This document shows positions 25,270-34,516 of a DNA stretch of 64,000 nt, one piece after another (the first letter of the stretch is position 1; each line of letters opens with the position of its first letter). Below the pieces are notes generated by a model. It ran no database searches. It saw only the letters and a program-made list of their open reading frames with translations, and was not told where the DNA came from. Origin of the DNA: Bacillus massilinigeriensis (GTDB lineage Bacteria > Bacillota > Bacilli > Bacillales > Cytobacillaceae); NCBI RefSeq assembly GCF_900111815.1, contig NZ_LT630004.1, positions 289,595 through 353,594 on the forward strand, read 5' to 3'. The position numbers and the translations under genes are program-made.

Positions 25270-27558
25270 ATGGGTCCTGAAACGGAAACGACTGTAAAAA
25301 ATATCATCGAATTAGCAGAAGGTGCTTGTGCAGCGCATGGATTGGATGCAAAGGAAATCACGAGTAAAATTATGGCGCTTCGCGGTACGGATGCTGAAGC
25401 GCTCCAGCAGGCGACTGTCTTGGCCTTGAATAAAATTGCAATGGACGAGCCTGAATGGACATTTGTCGCTGCACGGCTCCAGCTTGAGACACTATACAGG
25501 GAAGCAGCTTCTCATCGATGCTACGATCATACAAGGAAGTATGGTGATTTTTACAGCCTTATCAGCACGCTTATCGAAAAAGGTATTTATTCTGAGAAGC
25601 TCTTTGGTGCTTATTCTGAAGCAGAAATCCGCGAACTGGCGGAAACAATCGATCCAGAATGCGATCTGCTTTTTAATTACATAGGATTGTTTATGCTTGC
25701 GGATCGGTACCTTGCGAAAGACCATGACCGCAAAGTGTACGAGCTGCCGCAGGAAAGATTCATGATCATCGCGATGGCGTTAATGATGGATGAAAAAACA
25801 GAATCAAGGCTTTCCTTAGTAAAAGAAGCCTATTGGGCGCTTAGCCGACTGTATATGACGGTAGCGACCCCGACACTTGCAAATGCGGGTAAAAGCTATG
25901 GACAACTTTCGTCCTGCTTCATCGATACGGTTGCAGATTCTCTCGACGGTATTTATCTGAACAATTGGGATATCGCCAGATTAAGCAAAGATGGTGGGGG
26001 AATTGGAATTTATTATGGTAAAGTCAGGGCACTAGGCTCGGATATCAAGGGTTTTAGAGGGATGTCATCCGGAGTGGTCCCTTGGATCCGCCTTCTGAAT
26101 GATACGGCAGTCAGCGTGGATCAGCTTGGCCAGCGCCAAGGAGCGGTAGCCATTTATCTCGATTTGTTCCATAAAGACATTATGAACGGTTTCCTTGATT
26201 TAAAGACGAACAACGGGGATGAACGTCGCAAGGCCCACGATATTTTTACAGGAGTGTCTGTGCCGGATCTTTTTATGGAAAAATTACTGGAAGTCGATGA
26301 ATCCGGGCGCAGCATTGGGGAGTGGCATACCTTCTGTCCACATCAAGTGAAACAGCTTATGGGATGGAAGGATGACAAGGGTAATGCACTTGGCCTGGAG
26401 GATTTTTACGATGAAAGCGATCGCAAATACTTTACGGAAAAGTATGAAGAGGCTGTAGCTAACCCGCTTCTGCCGCGAAAGACGTATCGGGCAATGGACA
26501 TCATGGCAAGAATCATGGTTGCCCAGCTGGAGACGGGAACGCCGTATATGTTTTACCGGGATGAAGTAAACCGGCAAAATCCGAACAAGCATGTTGCTGG
26601 TGAAGGGCGGACATCGATCTATTGCAGCAATCTGTGCACGGAGATTGCACAAAATATGTCAGCGACCGAGATTGTGAAAGAGTACGAGGATGAAGATGGA
26701 AATCTAGTCATAGTAAGGAAGCCTGGCGATTTCGTTGTCTGCAATCTTAGCTCTATCAATCTAGCGAGAGCTGTACCTGCAGGTGTCCTCGATCGAGTTG
26801 TGCGGGTAGCGATGCGGCTTCTTGATAATGTGATTGATATCAATACGATTTCGGTTGGACAGGCTCAGAGGACGAATCGAAAATATCGCGCAGTTGGACT
26901 TGGTACCTTTGGCTGGCACCATTTGCTTGCACTCAAAGGAGTTGCTTGGGAAAGTGATGAGGCTGTAGAGCTTGCTGATGGAGTGTACGAGGATATTGCT
27001 TTTTATGCGATAAAAGCTTCTATGGAGCTTGCAAAAGAAAAGGGGAGTTACAGTGCATTTGAAGGATCGGAATGGCAGACAGGTCGTTATTTTGAGCGGA
27101 GAAAATACGATTCTGATCGCTGGAAAGAGCTAAAGGGAGCTGTGCGGGAGAGCGGCATTCGCAATGGCTGGATGATGGCTGTCGCCCCGAATTCGTCAAC
27201 GGCAAAAATCGGGGGATCTACTGATGGAATCGATCCGCTGTATTCTGTGGAATACGCAGAGGAAAAGAAAAACTTTAAGTTCAAAGTGACGGCTCCTGAT
27301 TTGAACCATATTACGTACAATTTTTACCGGAGGGCTCGTCATGAACTTGATCAAACATGGAGCATCAGGCAGAATGCAGCAAGGCAGAGGCATATTGACC
27401 AAGGCGTGAGCTTCAATCTTTACGTTAAGCACAGTATCAAAGCGAAGGAACTGCTGAATCTTCATTTGGAGGCTTGGAGGCAGAAGTTGAAAACGACCTA
27501 TTATGTGAGAAGCACTTCTCAGGCGGAAATCGAGGAATGTGAATCCTGCCACAGCTAA
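25270..27558 (+). CDS. Class I ribonucleotide reductase, alpha (large) subunit
   Basis: A 762-residue NrdA/NrdE-type catalytic subunit making dNDPs for DNA synthesis. Catalytic features: the redox cysteine in QLSSCFIDT (about residue 220), the thiyl-radical cysteine and neighbours in SNLCTEI (about 458, with N and E of the NxCxE motif), the second cysteine in VCNLSSINLA, the tyrosine pair TTYYVRSTS for radical transfer near the C terminus, and the terminal swinging pair CESCHS. A short helical N terminus (about 90 residues) precedes the core. ATG 25270 has AAAGGAGG; the frame runs upstream into the riboswitch and should not be used. Controlled by the B12 riboswitch. Confidence 0.93.
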   Translation: MGPETETTVKNIIELAEGACAAHGLDAKEITSKIMALRGTDAEALQQATVLALNKIAMDEPEWTFVAARLQLETLYREAASHRCYDHTRKYGDFYSLISTLIEKGIYSEKLFGAYSEAEIRELAETIDPECDLLFNYIGLFMLADRYLAKDHDRKVYELPQERFMIIAMALMMDEKTESRLSLVKEAYWALSRLYMTVATPTLANAGKSYGQLSSCFIDTVADSLDGIYLNNWDIARLSKDGGGIGIYYGKVRALGSDIKGFRGMSSGVVPWIRLLNDTAVSVDQLGQRQGAVAIYLDLFHKDIMNGFLDLKTNNGDERRKAHDIFTGVSVPDLFMEKLLEVDESGRSIGEWHTFCPHQVKQLMGWKDDKGNALGLEDFYDESDRKYFTEKYEEAVANPLLPRKTYRAMDIMARIMVAQLETGTPYMFYRDEVNRQNPNKHVAGEGRTSIYCSNLCTEIAQNMSATEIVKEYEDEDGNLVIVRKPGDFVVCNLSSINLARAVPAGVLDRVVRVAMRLLDNVIDINTISVGQAQRTNRKYRAVGLGTFGWHHLLALKGVAWESDEAVELADGVYEDIAFYAIKASMELAKEKGSYSAFEGSEWQTGRYFERRKYDSDRWKELKGAVRESGIRNGWMMAVAPNSSTAKIGGSTDGIDPLYSVEYAEEKKNFKFKVTAPDLNHITYNFYRRARHELDQTWSIRQNAARQRHIDQGVSFNLYVKHSIKAKELLNLHLEAWRQKLKTTYYVRSTSQAEIEECESCHS

Positions 27559-27592
27559 TGAGGTGTGGGAACATTGACAACAGGAGGAGAAA

Positions 27593-28639
27593 ATGGATAT
27601 TCAAATACCGATGAAAAAAATCAAGCTGCTGAATCCTGCGCACCCGAACAAATCGACAGGCATCATCAATGGCAGGTCCTCCGGCCTGCTGAATTGGAAT
27701 GATATCGCTTATCCGCAGATGTATGATCTCTATCAAACGTTGCTTTCGAATTTTTGGAAGGCGCAGGAAATTAACATGCAGGATGATATCAAACAATGGG
27801 ATTCCCTTACGGAGACGGAGCAGGATGTATTTTTGCGCATCAATACCCAACTCGCTTCGCTTGATAGCTTGCAGACACCGACGATGAGCCAAGTTGCAGA
27901 TTATGTCACGGATTCGAGCTTTAAGGCGATTTTTGCAGTGATTTCGCAGCAGGAGGCTGTCCATAACGAGTCGTATTCGTATATTCTTAGCTCGTTGGTT
28001 CCATTGAGCGAACAAAACGCGCGCTTTGATCAAGCAAAGAACGACCCTGTGGTGCAGAAGCGGAATGCGCTGATTCTGGAGGCATATGAGGCTTTTCGAC
28101 AGCATCCTTCTGCTTCGAATCTTTTCCGGCTAGGAGTGAATTCGGTCAATCTCGAGGGGATTTACTTTTATGCTGGGTTTGCGTTTTTTTATCATCTTGC
28201 ACGGCAGCAGAAGATGCTGAAAACGAGCACGATGATTAGCTATATTCAACGAGATGAGATGCAACATGCATTTTTAGTTTCGCAGTTTATCAGGATTTTA
28301 TTGACGGAGAATCCAGAATTGAATACGGACGAGAATCTTCAATATATATACGACTCGGTGCATGAAGCGGTGGAATTGGAGAAGGAGTGGGCAGGGATTA
28401 TCCTGAAGGATATTCAGGGAATCGATTTGGACGAGTTTGGGTTGTATGTAGAGTATCTTGCGAATAAGCGTCTTCGCCAGCTTGGGTTGGGTAATCTCTA
28501 TGAGGAGAGAGACAACCCGATGCCGTGGATTCATGTGTTCAGCGATGAAATGATCAATGAAACTAAGTCGGATTTCTTTGAGCAAAAGTCAAGAACGTAT
28601 ACGAAGGTTACCCAGTCTAATGGATTTGATGAGCTGTAA
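27593..28639 (+). CDS. Class I ribonucleotide reductase, beta (radical) subunit
   Basis: A 348-residue NrdB/NrdF-type subunit that holds the dimetal centre and tyrosyl radical. All six ligand positions are visible: LASLDSLQ (D), QQEAVHNE (E and H), NLEGIYFYAG (E), and RDEMQHAF (E and H). The radical tyrosine is in HNESYSY, four residues after the first ligand histidine, as in HSRSY of E. coli. It forms the holoenzyme with the upstream alpha subunit (34-base gap, AGGAGG ribosome site). Whether the metal is Fe2 or Mn2 cannot be read from the sequence; the adjoining flavodoxin gene leaves a Mn2 form possible. Confidence 0.92.
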   Translation: MDIQIPMKKIKLLNPAHPNKSTGIINGRSSGLLNWNDIAYPQMYDLYQTLLSNFWKAQEINMQDDIKQWDSLTETEQDVFLRINTQLASLDSLQTPTMSQVADYVTDSSFKAIFAVISQQEAVHNESYSYILSSLVPLSEQNARFDQAKNDPVVQKRNALILEAYEAFRQHPSASNLFRLGVNSVNLEGIYFYAGFAFFYHLARQQKMLKTSTMISYIQRDEMQHAFLVSQFIRILLTENPELNTDENLQYIYDSVHEAVELEKEWAGIILKDIQGIDLDEFGLYVEYLANKRLRQLGLGNLYEERDNPMPWIHVFSDEMINETKSDFFEQKSRTYTKVTQSNGFDEL

Positions 28640-29101
28640 ATGAAGGCAGTGGTGATTTTTGCCTCGATTACCGGGAATACGCGCGAAGTGGCAGAAATAC
28701 TTGCGGGGTTTCTGCGAGGATCTGGTGTGGAGGTTGTTGCATTAAAAGCTGCCGAGTTTCGTTGGGGGGACTTGGAGAGCTGCGATATTGCAGTTGTGGC
28801 TTCTTACACTTGGGGAGATGGCGAGCTTCCGCTGGAAATGGAGAGTGTGTTTCGTGCTTTCGAAGAGCAGAATGTCGGGAGTGTTGTAACGGGGATTGCA
28901 GGAACGGGAGACAGCTTCTATCCGTATTTTTGCGGTGCTGTCGATCGATTTCGGGACATGCTATATGTGCATACGGATCTTGCTGCAACATTGAAAATCG
29001 AGTTGGCCCCGCAGGAAAGGGACATAGAGCGCTGCAGGAAATTTGTGGAGACCCTTCTGGCGAGAGTAAGGAGAAGGTGTAAGGAGAAAGCTGAAAAGTA
29101 A
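28640..29101 (+). CDS. Flavodoxin (YkuN/YkuP type) in the RNR operon
   Basis: A 153-residue FMN electron carrier. The phosphate loop is ASITGNTREVAE (residues 8-19); the flavin loops are SYTWGDGELP (about 55) and GTGDSFYPYFCGAVD (about 90). The C-terminal KIELAPQERDIERCRKF is like YkuN/YkuP flavodoxins, with a basic tail ARVRRRCKEKAEK. It begins directly at the beta-subunit stop codon, so a role in reducing or activating this ribonucleotide reductase, like NrdI or YfaE-type proteins elsewhere, is likely. It is larger than and different from a standard NrdI. Confidence 0.88.
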   Translation: MKAVVIFASITGNTREVAEILAGFLRGSGVEVVALKAAEFRWGDLESCDIAVVASYTWGDGELPLEMESVFRAFEEQNVGSVVTGIAGTGDSFYPYFCGAVDRFRDMLYVHTDLAATLKIELAPQERDIERCRKFVETLLARVRRRCKEKAEK

Positions 29102-29150
29102 AGGTGGAAGTGGGAGAAATGTTGCCAAGTAAAGTGGTGCCTTTGAAGTG

Positions 29151-29209
29151 GTGCCTGACCCCCAGTGAGGTGAAGGGGTAAAGCAGTGCAGCGAAGCGTC
29201 AGCGGAGCG
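29151..29209 (+). repeat. REP-like repeat, single unit
   Basis: Core GTGCCTGACCCCC at 29151-29163 followed by AGTGAGGTGAAG and a GCGAAGCG tail. It lies just after the flavodoxin gene. Confidence 0.65.
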
Positions 29210-29219
29210 GAAATGAAAG

Positions 29220-29247
29220 AGCGCGAGTCAATATGCTCGCGCTTTTT
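29220..29247 (+). terminator. Terminator of the ribonucleotide reductase operon
   Basis: AGCGCGAG/CTCGCGCT (29220-29227 with 29236-29243), 8-base loop, five T. Confidence 0.8.
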
Positions 29248-29577
29248 GCTACTATCCTCTCTTTTTGAAGCTCCTGCATTTTTATAGAGAAGACAATCTC
29301 TTAAACGGTACCCTTGTTGATTTATATAGAGGTGCTGCTGTTTTGCTCAGGGAAATTAAACATTGATGGGAATACCTTTCTGATATATTGAATTGTTCAA
29401 CGAACTTTTGATATCGAATCCACCTAGGCACTGTATGATAGCCTCGCGCTTTTGCAACAGGCATAGGATAAGACCTGCATCAAGGTCGCAATATTGTCCT
29501 TATTTCATGAGAATTTCCAGTATACAGTTAGTTGGATTCTCAATCATCATATTTTTCATCAAAAAACGCCGGATTTC
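29248..29577. other. Gene-poor gap, possible decayed ORF
   Basis: No gene with a ribosome site is seen. A 60-codon open frame on the minus strand (29282-29464) reads protein-like in part (VPRWIRYQKFVEQFNI) but has no clear start signal; it may be a remnant. Confidence 0.4.
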
Positions 29578-30783
29578 TCATCCGAAGTTTTGATGTACCT
29601 TTGCGCTTTCTCTCATCTTGGAAGACTTTATAAAAAAGATTCCCGTCATGATGATAGAAAGGCAACCAAAGAGGACGCACATAAGCTGTAATCCTACGCT
29701 ATCCAGTAAAAAGCCTGTCAGCAATAAAACGACTTGAAAGGTCACTCGGTCCAGCATATTCCGAAATGAAAAGAAGCGTCCGTGAAATTCTTTTGGCACT
29801 TTTGTTTGAAAAATGGTTGCAGCAGTTGGAAAGAAGCATCCGACTGAAAATCCAAATAGAGCGAAGGATACGATGGTGATAACCGATTTATCAGCAAAGT
29901 AAAGAAGGAGTTGCGAAATACCTATAACGAGTGAACTTGTAAAAAGTACTTGATAGGAAGAGAAACGGCTGCTTATTTTTTTTACAATAAAGGCTCCTGT
30001 CATAAAAGCAATTCCTTCTGCTGTGTAAATCCATCCTTTGATAACAGCGCTATCTTGCAGCTCGCTTATATTGATTACCATTAGGTTAAAACCGCCAATA
30101 AAAAGAAGCGGGATTAGTGTCAGTATGAGGGTCATGAAAACAATGGGAAGTGTCTTGATGACAGGGAAAACTTCTTTGAAGCTTGCTTTGGATCGATGAA
30201 TGCTCGTTGGCGACTGTTTTTCCTTTTCCTCAAATTCCAAGAAAAATGTGAAAATAAAGAGGATGATATAAGCTGCAAATGAAAGGATGTATAGCATGGA
30301 TAAAGGAATGATGATGAGCAACATGCCCGCCAGCGCTGTCCCGAGTATACGGGAAAGGGTAGAGACATTCATATGTATGCCATTGAGCTGGAGCAGGTCT
30401 TTTTCGCTAACGATGAGAGGGATTGCCGCTTGCAGTGCAGGAAAGTAAAAAGCAGCAGAAATCTGTAGGCAAATTAGGAATATAAGCATCCACCATACGG
30501 AACCTGAGTGGATAGCAAACAGCATGAAGAGGACGGATCCCGCTCGGAGTAATCCTGCCGCAAGCATGACAAACTTCTTGCTCAGTTGATCTGTAAATCT
30601 GCCAGCTGCTGGGCCTACTGCAATCCCTGCTACTAATCCTGATGCCAATAAGAGTGATTTAAGGAAATCCGAAGGGACTTTTTCCTGCATGAATTCAAGA
30701 TTACCAATGATGCCAAGCCATAGCCCAAGACCAGCAACAAACTCGCCGGATAGTAAAATCCAAACATTTTTATTTTTCCACAT
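29578..30783 (-). CDS. MFS transporter, 12-helix
   Basis: A 401-residue major-facilitator protein, probably 12 helices, similar in layout to DHA3-type exporters such as macrolide or enterobactin pumps: an ILLSGEFVAGLGLWLGIIGN first helix, a motif A-like GPAAGRFTDQLSKKFVM loop (residues about 57-73), and a central loop with charged residues (about 178-195). Start ATG has GAGGATACGTA upstream. Substrate unknown. Transcribed alone; no regulator next to it. Confidence 0.85.
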   Translation of the reverse strand: MWKNKNVWILLSGEFVAGLGLWLGIIGNLEFMQEKVPSDFLKSLLLASGLVAGIAVGPAAGRFTDQLSKKFVMLAAGLLRAGSVLFMLFAIHSGSVWWMLIFLICLQISAAFYFPALQAAIPLIVSEKDLLQLNGIHMNVSTLSRILGTALAGMLLIIIPLSMLYILSFAAYIILFIFTFFLEFEEKEKQSPTSIHRSKASFKEVFPVIKTLPIVFMTLILTLIPLLFIGGFNLMVINISELQDSAVIKGWIYTAEGIAFMTGAFIVKKISSRFSSYQVLFTSSLVIGISQLLLYFADKSVITIVSFALFGFSVGCFFPTAATIFQTKVPKEFHGRFFSFRNMLDRVTFQVVLLLTGFLLDSVGLQLMCVLFGCLSIIMTGIFFIKSSKMRESAKVHQNFG

Positions 30784-30929
30784 TACGTATCCTCGCTATT
30801 CCTTTTTGATTACTTATTAAAATATCATAATATTCACTTGATTGTAATACTTCGATACACTAAATATTTAAAAAATAAGGAATAAATTTGTGGCGGTGAT
30901 GGCAGTACTCATTTAGGGTGCCTATAGTG

Positions 30930-31014
30930 GTGCCTGACCCCCAGTGCGGTGAAGAAGTAAAGCATCAGCGAGCCGAAGCGTGCCTGACCCCCAGTGCGGT
31001 GAAGAAGTAAAGCA
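30930..31014 (+). repeat. REP-like repeat, two identical direct units
   Basis: Two copies starting at 30930 and 30980 are identical over the first 35 bases (GTGCCTGACCCCCAGTGCGG, then TGAAGAAGTAAAGCA). The 50-base spacing suggests tandem duplication. They lie between the MFS gene start and the end of the 31082 gene. Downstream, a 14-bp stem (31015-31028 with 31043-31056) may end that gene. Confidence 0.8.
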
Positions 31015-31081
31015 CCTGTTGCTCTCCCAGTAAGCAGTAGAAGGGAGAGCGGCAGGCGCCGTATCGTTAATAAATCACATA

Positions 31082-32809
31082 TTATAATCCTTCAATCTCA
31101 AGCTTTTTAACTGGAAGAAAATCTTCACCAGTATCCATGTAGACAACCTTTATCTTATCTGCTTCTTTGAGATAGATAGCCAATGGTTCCCTTTCAGAAG
31201 AAACGCTATAGCTATGACCATTATCCAACAGGAAGGAGATAACGGTATAGTCACCGGATTTTTCTTTATACACGCGTTTTACTGTTCCGGTAACCTTCTT
31301 TTCATCTGAATGTGAACTTCTATCAACACTGCCTCCGCCCCTTTGAAGTGCGATCCTGTAAAGACGAAGCGCTTCATTTGGAGTATTTCCGTATGCAGAA
31401 ATCTCTTGGTTTGCTGCTGATACAATAAAATAGTTCTGTAGGAATCCATTTGAATCGAGAACTGGTGTTAGCCAGCTGGCCTCTCCGTAGAAGTTGTAGA
31501 GGACCGGCATTTTTCCTTGCCATTTCTTCTCGATAAATTTTTTCTCAATGATTTGTAATGTCCCTTGCGAATCCATATAGGCTTCTTGGGGGTTGCCGGA
31601 ATAATAAGTAGCCTTCCCGCTTCGAGCATTTGTTAGCGAATATCCCAGCATGGAATCTACGCCTTCCTTTGGACTCGTAAAATCAGTAAAATAATACATT
31701 TCGCCCTCAGGAGAAAAAATAGGCGTTACATTTGCTTCTGTTCCTTCATCAGAAGGAAGTTTTACATCCGACTTTCCGAATAAGCTGTTCCAAAAACCGT
31801 GAACATAATTACCAAAGTAACTGTTTTGGAGACTCACAGCTTCTGGGGAAACAGCGCCATCGATGAAAGCAGGAACCTTATCAATTGTATAGGCTAGAGT
31901 TTTTCCATTAACCGCATCTACCATAACAAGGCCTGTTGTTTTGAAACCATTTCGTCCAGAAATGTATTTACCATAGGTTCTGATAAAATAGGGCTTTCCT
32001 TTTTCATCGATTTCAAGCTGTGTTTCACCATTAAAAATGGCGGTAGGATATTCATTTCTGATATGCCGCTCAATATTTTTATTGAAGTAAGACGAAGGAG
32101 TGTAAGTCATTTCTTTTTTAATAAACTTAGGGTTAGCGGTTGAATCAGTCGCGCTTAAAATAAAGTAACCCGGTGTTTTATTGCCTTTCACCCATTTGAA
32201 GAAACCAGAAAACTCTACAGGGGCAACATAGACATAATCACCGTCTACCTTTTGAATTTGAAGGTTGCCTAATTCATAGTAGCTTGTATTTGGGACTTGC
32301 CCGAAGGCTTTCTTCATTTTATTTCTTGCGAATTGAGGCGGGACACTTGCGGGCGTTTCTTTCTCGTCAAATACCTTTATTTCCACCTTTTGTTCCATCT
32401 TTGCACTATCGTATTTTTCGTTTGCATTAAAGATTGGTGCTGTTAGGAAATAAACCGCTATAGCAAAGAAACAGATAGAAATAAAGAACTTTACCTTTCT
32501 TTCGCTGCCTGTGGAAAAAAGCACTCCCGCTATGGACATGAGCAGTGCCGGAAGCCATAGCGAGGAAGAGTTACGATCAAGATTTGTAATATAAAAGACA
32601 GCTAGTGTAATGATCATAAATATTACTGCAACTGTCACTAGACCTTGGCCTGCAAGCTTGAAGCTGCTATTTTGCTTGCTGCTATCCGCAGTTGCGCCTT
32701 GCTGTTTTTTGATCACCTTTAGATTCCTTGGTTTCCCGCTTGACAAAGGAACCAGTAGGAGAGCGGCTACAAGACCGCAAATTAGCGAAAATAATAGTAA
32801 ACTATTCAT
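31082..32809 (-). CDS. Membrane-anchored protein of unknown function
   Basis: A 575-residue protein that I do not recognise. It has an N-terminal membrane helix (about 4-22), a linker, three more helices (about 52-72, 82-97, 105-125), then a large, probably extracytoplasmic domain of 450 residues. That domain has repeated beta-rich, PepSY/propeptide-like passages (GLVMVDAVNGKTLAYTIDKV; TPVLDSNGFLQNYFIVSA) and an OB-like C terminus (GTVKRVYKEKSGDYTVISF). A role in the cell envelope is only inference. Ribosome site GGAAGGG before ATG. Single gene. Confidence 0.75.
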   Translation of the reverse strand: MNSLLLFSLICGLVAALLLVPLSSGKPRNLKVIKKQQGATADSSKQNSSFKLAGQGLVTVAVIFMIITLAVFYITNLDRNSSSLWLPALLMSIAGVLFSTGSERKVKFFISICFFAIAVYFLTAPIFNANEKYDSAKMEQKVEIKVFDEKETPASVPPQFARNKMKKAFGQVPNTSYYELGNLQIQKVDGDYVYVAPVEFSGFFKWVKGNKTPGYFILSATDSTANPKFIKKEMTYTPSSYFNKNIERHIRNEYPTAIFNGETQLEIDEKGKPYFIRTYGKYISGRNGFKTTGLVMVDAVNGKTLAYTIDKVPAFIDGAVSPEAVSLQNSYFGNYVHGFWNSLFGKSDVKLPSDEGTEANVTPIFSPEGEMYYFTDFTSPKEGVDSMLGYSLTNARSGKATYYSGNPQEAYMDSQGTLQIIEKKFIEKKWQGKMPVLYNFYGEASWLTPVLDSNGFLQNYFIVSAANQEISAYGNTPNEALRLYRIALQRGGGSVDRSSHSDEKKVTGTVKRVYKEKSGDYTVISFLLDNGHSYSVSSEREPLAIYLKEADKIKVVYMDTGEDFLPVKKLEIEGL

Positions 32810-32899
32810 TAAATATCCCTTCCATCCTTTTCATTAATTAAACAATACTACGAAAACCAGTGGCAGAAAGTTTCATTTTGTACATTAATGTCCTGAAGC

Positions 32900-32932
32900 G
32901 TGCCTGACCCCCGATGCGGTGAAGTGCTAAAG
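32900..32932 (+). repeat. REP-like repeat, single unit
   Basis: Core GTGCCTGACCCCC at 32900-32912 followed by GATGCGGTGAAG. It lies between two divergently transcribed genes. Confidence 0.65.
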
Positions 32933-33097
32933 TGGTATGGGTCCTAGTCTTTCTAGATGGTTTTGTTCATTAATTAAGCTATGCTTAGTATATAGATGGC
33001 ATTAATGAAAAACTGTTTTATGAATTAATCTTTATATATCATGAATATACGGTATAGATGGGATAGTAGATAATTTACTTGTACAGGAGTGAGGCGT

Positions 33098-33883
33098 ATG
33101 AGAGGAATAGATAAAGTTTTTCGAGAAAGAATTGGGTTTCCCCAGGATGTAAAAGTAAATTTTAGTACTATAAGTGAGCTTCTGGAATGTATAGCGAAAA
33201 CAATTCCGTTCGAAAACCTTTGCGTTATCAGGGGAGAAGTGCCTGCAATAAGTGAGCAAAGCATTATAGATAAAATCCTGGTTCGGCAAGAAGGCGGGCT
33301 ATGTTACGAATTGAATGCTCTTTTGTATATGTTTTTAAAAGAAAACGGTCTTGATGCAAAGCTTGTCGGAGGAGCGGTGTATCATAAGGATGACGGTCAA
33401 TTTAGTCCGACAGGAAGGACGCATGTGGCCATCCTTCTTTCATGGGAAAAAGAGCATTTTCTTGTGGACACAGGGTTCGGCGGAAACTTGCCGCTGGTGC
33501 CGGTACCGCTAAATGGTGAGGTAGTTCAGTCGCGAAATGGAAGATTCAGGATTATCCAGGAAGAAAGCAAGTATGGGGATTATTGCTTGGAAATAAAATT
33601 AAATAAAGGGAAAGAGGGATGGAGAAAAGGGTATGCTTTCAGATGTAATAAAACTAATTTTACTTGGGAAGAACTGAGAGAAATACAGAGAGTTATAATA
33701 ATCCATCCTGAATCACCATTTAATAAGCGCCCACTGCTTACGAAATTTACAGAGAAAGGAAACGTTGTATTGACAGAGGATAGTTTCGTAGAATGGAACG
33801 GCGAACAAGTCAGCAGAAAGCAGCTAAGCCAAGAGGAGTACCGCAGCCTTGTAAAAGAGTATTTTAATATTGTACTAGAATAA
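33098..33883 (+). CDS. Arylamine N-acetyltransferase (NAT)
   Basis: A 261-residue cytosolic acetyl-CoA-dependent acetyltransferase of aromatic amines and hydrazines. The cysteine-protease-like triad is visible: Cys in RQEGGLCYELNALLY (about residue 68), His in RTHVAILLSW (about 108) and Asp in FLVDTGFGGNLPL (about 123). Length is normal for the family. ATG 33098 has AGGAGTGAGG upstream; a GTG nine bases earlier lies in that site. Natural substrate unknown. The stop codon is followed four bases later by a REP-like unit. Confidence 0.93.
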   Translation: MRGIDKVFRERIGFPQDVKVNFSTISELLECIAKTIPFENLCVIRGEVPAISEQSIIDKILVRQEGGLCYELNALLYMFLKENGLDAKLVGGAVYHKDDGQFSPTGRTHVAILLSWEKEHFLVDTGFGGNLPLVPVPLNGEVVQSRNGRFRIIQEESKYGDYCLEIKLNKGKEGWRKGYAFRCNKTNFTWEELREIQRVIIIHPESPFNKRPLLTKFTEKGNVVLTEDSFVEWNGEQVSRKQLSQEEYRSLVKEYFNIVLE

Positions 33884-33886
33884 AGC

Positions 33887-33915
33887 GTGCCTGACCCCCA
33901 GCGCGGTGAAGCAGT
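33887..33915 (+). repeat. REP-like repeat, single unit
   Basis: Core GTGCCTGACCCCC at 33887-33899 with tail AGCGCGGTGAAGC, four bases after the NAT stop codon. Confidence 0.7.
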
Positions 33916-33953
33916 AAAGGGGTGCCAAGACAGATTGTCCAAAGCACCCTTTT
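33916..33953 (+). terminator. Terminator after the NAT gene
   Basis: AAAGGGGTGC pairs with GCACCCTTTT (one bulged G; 33916-33925 with 33944-33953), with an inner GACA/TGTC pairing. Confidence 0.6.
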
Positions 33954-34003
33954 CTCTGTTCAACCGGAGCAAGTCCGCTCAACCGGTCTCAATCAGCGTG
34001 TTA

Positions 34004-34516
34004 TCAGCCAACTTCCTTTGATAGGAGAGGCTTGTTCATTTTAGCGCTCTCGAATACTTTTCCGAGTTTTTCTTCGCCCTTCAGGAAGGTTTCGTTTGCT
34101 GCATCAAGAGATGGAGCGTCTTTTTTCAATTCTTCCGCTTTTGCTTTGTAGGAAGCGGAGAACTCATCAATAGCAGCTTCCAGGTCTGCCTTTTGGTCTT
34201 TCAGGTCTGCAGGAACTTCAAGCTTATCTAATGCTGAAGAAACAGCTGCCGCCGATTCAGCCGCTTTTGTCTTCATATCAGGAGTTTGCTCCTCTGGTGC
34301 AGCGTTTTCGAATGCATTCAAATCTGCATCAGCGTCATTGATTGTTTTCGATATTTCCATTGAAAGTTTATAAAGTGATTTCTTTACATTGTCTCCTGAT
34401 GCTTTGCTCTCTTCTTTTGTTCCTTCTGACGCTTTTTCCCCTTTCTCGCCTCCGGAACAGGCTGTAAGGCCGATTGCAAAAACAAGTGCAGTAGCCAGTA
34501 ACCAAAACTTTTTCAT
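34004..34516 (-). CDS. Lipoprotein, unknown function
   Basis: A 170-residue lipoprotein: signal peptide with lipobox AIGLTAC (Cys about 20), then a charged, low-complexity linker (GGEKGEKASEGTKEESKASG) and an all-helical domain of about 125 residues, rich in Ala, Glu, Lys and Asp, likely a small coiled-coil bundle. It will sit on the outer face of the membrane. No specific family recognised. GGGAGG before the ATG. Confidence 0.8.
   Translation of the reverse strand: MKKFWLLATALVFAIGLTACSGGEKGEKASEGTKEESKASGDNVKKSLYKLSMEISKTINDADADLNAFENAAPEEQTPDMKTKAAESAAAVSSALDKLEVPADLKDQKADLEAAIDEFSASYKAKAEELKKDAPSLDAANETFLKGEEKLGKVFESAKMNKPLLSKEVG

Noticed and set aside
29282-29464. 60-residue minus-strand ORF as a gene or transposase remnant
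   Set aside because: It reads protein-like in part but has no start signal and no motif I can name.
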